Source: Rhodobacter sp. (GTDB taxonomy: Bacteria > Pseudomonadota > Alphaproteobacteria > Rhodobacterales > Rhodobacteraceae). Taken from it: a stretch of DNA of 64,000 nt. The stretch is taken from the NCBI GenBank assembly GCA_030065095.1, contig JASJDP010000017.1, positions 62,001 through 126,000 on the forward strand, given 5' to 3'. A program made the position numbers and the translations under genes. Shown here in pieces: positions 60,829-64,000 of the stretch; positions within the stretch are counted from its first letter, which is position 1, and every line of letters begins with the position of its first letter. The notes beneath the pieces are model-generated. The model was not told the origin of the DNA, did not search any database, and was given only the letters and a program-made list of their open reading frames with translations.

Positions 60829-62493
60829 CTAGCCGGTCCTCCCATCCCGCCACCGGTTCACGATCGGATAGCGCCGGTCCAGCCAGAAGGCGCGGCTTGT
60901 CAGCCGGACGCCGGGGGCCGATTGGAACCGCTTGTATTCGCTGACGTAGATCAGGTGCTCGATGCGTTTGACCGTCTCGGCGTCAAACCCCTGCGCCACC
61001 AGATCGGCGACGGAGGCGTCGTTGTCGACCAGAGCTTCGAGGATCCGGTCGAGGACCTCGTAGGGCGGCAGCGAATCCTCGTCCTTCTGGTCTTCGCGCA
61101 GTTCGGCCGAGGGGGGTTTGTCGATGACGCGGGGGGGGATGACCTCGCCAGCCGGTCCGTTCATCCAGGGGCGGTGGTTGGCGTTGCGCCAGCGGCAGGT
61201 TTCGAACACGCGGGTCTTATAGAGATCCTTGATCGGATTGTAGCCGCCGGACATGTCGCCATAAATCGTCGCATAACCCACGGCGACCTCGGATTTGTTA
61301 CCGGTGGTCACCAGCATCTCGCCAAACTTGTTCGACAGCGCCATCAGCAGAAGACCGCGGAGACGGGACTGGATGTTCTCCTCGGTAACATCCGGCTGAG
61401 TGCCTTCGAATAGCTCGGCCAGCGTCCGGGTGACGGCGGCGCGGGGGCCCGAGATCGGGAGTGTGTCGAGGCGGGTGCCGAGGTTTCGCGCCACGGCTTC
61501 GGCGTCCTCGAGCGAGTGGTCCGAGGTGTACTCGGACGGCAGCATGACGCAGCGGACATTGTCCGGCCCCAGCGCATCGGCGGCAATGGTCGCGGCAAGG
61601 GCCGAGTCGACGCCGCCGGAAAGGCCCAGCAGGGCCTTCTTGAAGCCGGTCTTGCGCCAATAGTCGCGCACGGCCTCGACCATGCAGCGATAGTCCTGTT
61701 CCCACGCGTCGGGCTGCAACGCCCTGTCGCCCGCATCGATGCGCCAGCCGTCCGGCGTGCGGGTCAGGTCGATATGCGCCACGGTTTCGTCGAAGACCGG
61801 AAGCTGGACGGCCAGCGCTCCGCCCGGGTTCAGCCCGAAGGAGGCGCCGTCGAACACCTGGTCGTCCTGGCCGCCGACCATGTTGAGGTAGATCAGCGGC
61901 AGGCCGGTCTCGACCACGCGGGCGACCATGGCGTTCATGCGCACGTCGCGCTTGCCGCGGTAATAGGGCGAGCCGTTGGGAACAAGAAGGAATTCGGCGC
62001 CCGTCTCGGTCAGGGTTTCGGGAACGTCCGGGTGCCAGGCGTCCTCGCAGATCGGCGAGCCGATGCGGGTATTGCCGACCGAGTACGGCCCGCCGAGGGG
62101 GCCGTGGCTGAAGACCCGGACCTCGTCGAAGACGGTTTCGTTGGGCAGGTTGTGCTTCAGAACGCGGCTGACGACCTTGCCGCCCCTGCAGATCCAGTAG
62201 GCGTTGAAAAGTTCGCCGTCTTCCAGATACGGCCCGCCGACGGCCAGGGCCGGTCCGTCGGCGCATTCCAGCGCCAACGCCTCGATTGTGGCCATGGCGG
62301 CGCGGGTGAAGGCGGGTTTCAGCACCAGGTCCTGGGCGTTGTATCCGGTGATGAACATTTCCGTCAGCGCGACCATGTCGGCCTGCGCCGCCTTGGCCTG
62401 CCGCCATGCGTCAACGGCCTTGCCGGCATTGTCCTCCAGCGCGCCCACGGTCGGGTTGAGTTGGGCCAGGGTGAGGCGAAATCGGTCGCTCAT
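60829..62493 (-). CDS. nadE: Glutamine-dependent NAD+ synthetase
   Basis: 554-residue enzyme that makes NAD+ from deamido-NAD+ with glutamine as nitrogen source. The N-terminal nitrilase-type glutaminase has its Glu in ALTEMFITGYN, Lys in LKHNLPNETVFDE and Cys in PICEDAWHP. The C-terminal synthetase has the PP-loop LGLSGGVDSALAAT, TTGNKSEVAVGYATIYGD and FQSAPGVRLTSRAF. Length and order are normal. It is divergent from the MORN-repeat gene and convergent to the ureohydrolase operon. Confidence 0.97.
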   Translation of the reverse strand: MSDRFRLTLAQLNPTVGALEDNAGKAVDAWRQAKAAQADMVALTEMFITGYNAQDLVLKPAFTRAAMATIEALALECADGPALAVGGPYLEDGELFNAYWICRGGKVVSRVLKHNLPNETVFDEVRVFSHGPLGGPYSVGNTRIGSPICEDAWHPDVPETLTETGAEFLLVPNGSPYYRGKRDVRMNAMVARVVETGLPLIYLNMVGGQDDQVFDGASFGLNPGGALAVQLPVFDETVAHIDLTRTPDGWRIDAGDRALQPDAWEQDYRCMVEAVRDYWRKTGFKKALLGLSGGVDSALAATIAADALGPDNVRCVMLPSEYTSDHSLEDAEAVARNLGTRLDTLPISGPRAAVTRTLAELFEGTQPDVTEENIQSRLRGLLLMALSNKFGEMLVTTGNKSEVAVGYATIYGDMSGGYNPIKDLYKTRVFETCRWRNANHRPWMNGPAGEVIPPRVIDKPPSAELREDQKDEDSLPPYEVLDRILEALVDNDASVADLVAQGFDAETVKRIEHLIYVSEYKRFQSAPGVRLTSRAFWLDRRYPIVNRWRDGRTG

Positions 62494-62652
62494 GGGCGTT
62501 TCCCGTTCAAATCTTCCAGCGTCTTACGGCACAAGGGCCGGCCAAGGAAAGCCGATAGCCGGAAAAACCGTTGTAAGGCCACCGGGCGTCAACTAGGCTT
62601 TACCAAACTCTTATCAAACGTGGCATGGGGCATTGGCCTGATAGGGGGCATC

Positions 62653-64000
62653 GTGCAGAGATCTTTCCGTCTTTCGGTCTTGTTGGGGGCCGTGTTCCTG
62701 GGGACCGCGGCGCTGGCGCAGGACCCGGGCGAGGTCGTGCTGAAGCAGTACGAGGACGGCGGCGTCTATGAAGGCACCTTCAAGGACGGCAAGCAGCACG
62801 GGATCGGGACCTACCGGCTGCCGAACGGCTACGAGTATACCGGCGCCTGGGTCGACGGCGAGATCCGGGGCCAGGGCGTGGCGCGGTTCCCGAACGGGTC
62901 GGTCTATGAGGGCGCCTTCGCCAAGGGGCGGCCCGAGGGGTTCGGCAAGATCACCTTCGCCGATGGCGGCACGTTCGAGGGCGACTGGGTGGACGGCAAG
63001 ATCAACGGCCAGGGCGCGGCGGTCTATGCCAACGGGGTCCGGTACGAGGGCGGCTTTCGCAACGCGATGCATCACGGGCAGGGCCGGATGGAGAGCCCCA
63101 ACGGCTATATCTACGAAGGCGCCTGGGTCGACGGCGTCAAGGAGGGCAAGGGCACGATCACCTATCCCGACGGGGCGGTCTACGAGGGCGATCTGGTGCG
63201 CGGGGCGCGCGACGGCCAGGGCGTCCTGCGCACCGCCGACGGGCTGATCTATGAGGGCGCCTGGGCCGGGGGCCAGATCAACGGGACGGGTAAGCTGACC
63301 CAGCCCAACGGCGACGTGTTCGAGGGCGAGCTTGTCAACGGCGAGCGGCAGGGCCAGGGCAAGGTGACCTATGCCAACGGCGACATCTACGACGGCCAGT
63401 TCCTGAACGACCGGCGCCACGGCCAGGGCCGGTTCACCGGCACCGACGGATATGTCTACCAGGGCGAATGGGTCGCGGGGCGCATCGAGGGACAGGGTCG
63501 GGTGACCTATCCCGACGGATCGGTCTACGAGGGCGAGTTCCGCGACGATCTGGCCGAAGGCCAGGGGCGCATCGTCTATCCCGACGGCTCGTCCTACGAA
63601 GGCGACTGGGTCGCCGGCGTCATCGAGGGCGCGGGCGTGGCGCGCTATGCCAACGGGCTGGTCTATGACGGCCAGTTCAAGGCCGCCAAGAACCACGGGA
63701 TCGGCACGATGACCTATACCGACGGCTATTCCTATGTCGGCGAGTGGCAGGACGGCCAGCGGTCGGGCCAGGGCAAGGCGACCTATGCCGACGGCACGGT
63801 CTACGAGGGCCAGTTCCTGGATGGCCAGCGCCACGGGCAGGGAACGATCACCATGCCCGACGGGTTCACTTATACCGGGTCCTGGCTGGGCGGCGAGATC
63901 GACGGGCAGGGCCGGGCGACCTATGCCAACGGCGATGTCTACGAGGGCATGTTCGCCAAGGGCAAGCGCCAGGGCGAGGGCACCATCCGCTATGCCAGCG
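62653..64000 (+). CDS. Secreted MORN-repeat protein (cut by window edge)
   Basis: 449 codons are visible and the frame is open at the right edge. The start is a GTG at 62653 with AGGGGG just upstream; the signal peptide is LSVLLGAVFLGTAALA, cleaved before QDPGE. The rest is at least 18 consecutive MORN units of 23 residues (pattern like NGDVYEG...GQGKVTYA), i.e. 69-nt tandem units in the DNA. MORN arrays form elongated beta-meanders that bind lipids or proteins; a periplasmic or surface role is likely. No catalytic domain is visible in the part present. Confidence 0.9.
   Translation, partial: MQRSFRLSVLLGAVFLGTAALAQDPGEVVLKQYEDGGVYEGTFKDGKQHGIGTYRLPNGYEYTGAWVDGEIRGQGVARFPNGSVYEGAFAKGRPEGFGKITFADGGTFEGDWVDGKINGQGAAVYANGVRYEGGFRNAMHHGQGRMESPNGYIYEGAWVDGVKEGKGTITYPDGAVYEGDLVRGARDGQGVLRTADGLIYEGAWAGGQINGTGKLTQPNGDVFEGELVNGERQGQGKVTYANGDIYDGQFLNDRRHGQGRFTGTDGYVYQGEWVAGRIEGQGRVTYPDGSVYEGEFRDDLAEGQGRIVYPDGSSYEGDWVAGVIEGAGVARYANGLVYDGQFKAAKNHGIGTMTYTDGYSYVGEWQDGQRSGQGKATYADGTVYEGQFLDGQRHGQGTITMPDGFTYTGSWLGGEIDGQGRATYANGDVYEGMFAKGKRQGEGTIRYAS

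Noticed and set aside
62614-63834. Long minus-strand open frame opposite the MORN-repeat gene
   Set aside because: It is the mirror of a repetitive, GC-rich gene; its repetitive valine/alanine-rich product has no start-site support and the plus-strand frame has a signal peptide and real MORN units.

Overview
The window reads as a chromosome segment of a GC-rich alphaproteobacterium, most likely of the Rhodobacterales (Roseobacter/Rhodobacter group). The gene sets glnD / LppC-type lipoprotein / rsmI / yraN / gshB and coaBC / dut / moeB, and an RpoH2-type heat-shock sigma factor, are arrangements and forms I associate with that order. This placement is inference from family knowledge, not from a database search.

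Region 1 (1-23280) is mostly housekeeping: glnD (cut by the left edge), rsmI, yraN, gshB, an HSL-family esterase, the ComM/YifB ATPase, a GST with a Cys-rich tail, a cobC-like/cobU pair, rpoH2-chaN, coaBC-dut-moeB overlapping in series, an amino-acid-type ABC binding protein and permease, an M3 peptidase, a CDF metal exporter, a capsule-type glycosyltransferase, a hydroxyacid dehydrogenase and small envelope proteins.

Region 2 (23349-32590) holds a four-gene hydantoin/cyclic-ureide catabolic operon, a CapA-like protein, an L,D-transpeptidase and a secreted Sel1-repeat protein with an unusual series of CxxC-bearing repeats of about 49 residues.

Region 3 (33071-40709) starts at an intact tRNA-Thr(CGT), next to a tRNA-like remnant, and contains a compact dissected nonribosomal peptide synthetase operon. 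It encodes an Asn-like adenylation enzyme, a carrier-methyltransferase didomain, a free condensation domain, an MFS exporter, a free carrier protein and a second adenylation enzyme. The architecture predicts a methylated dipeptide; there is no thioesterase.

Region 4 (41701-47415) is a GntR repressor divergent from a polyamine/opine-type ABC transporter operon that ends in a second hydantoin-racemase paralogue.

Region 5 (47556-60517) is the most unusual accessory block: a 1610-residue inverse-autotransporter/beta-helix protein, then two divergent units. One encodes a PAP2/vanadium-haloperoxidase-fold enzyme followed after 2 nt by a subtilisin-like protease. The other encodes a SARP-type regulator, a degenerate animal-type haem peroxidase and a ureohydrolase with an extra N-terminal domain. 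The PAP2 protein begins with four tandem Arg-containing hexapeptides whose codons have diverged while the Asn-Thr-Arg core has not. With an arginase-fold enzyme in the facing operon, this suggests a testable peptide-modification hypothesis and is my best candidate for an undescribed system.

Region 6 (60595-64000) has a long imperfect inverted repeat, glutamine-dependent NAD synthetase and the start of a secreted MORN-repeat protein cut by the right edge.
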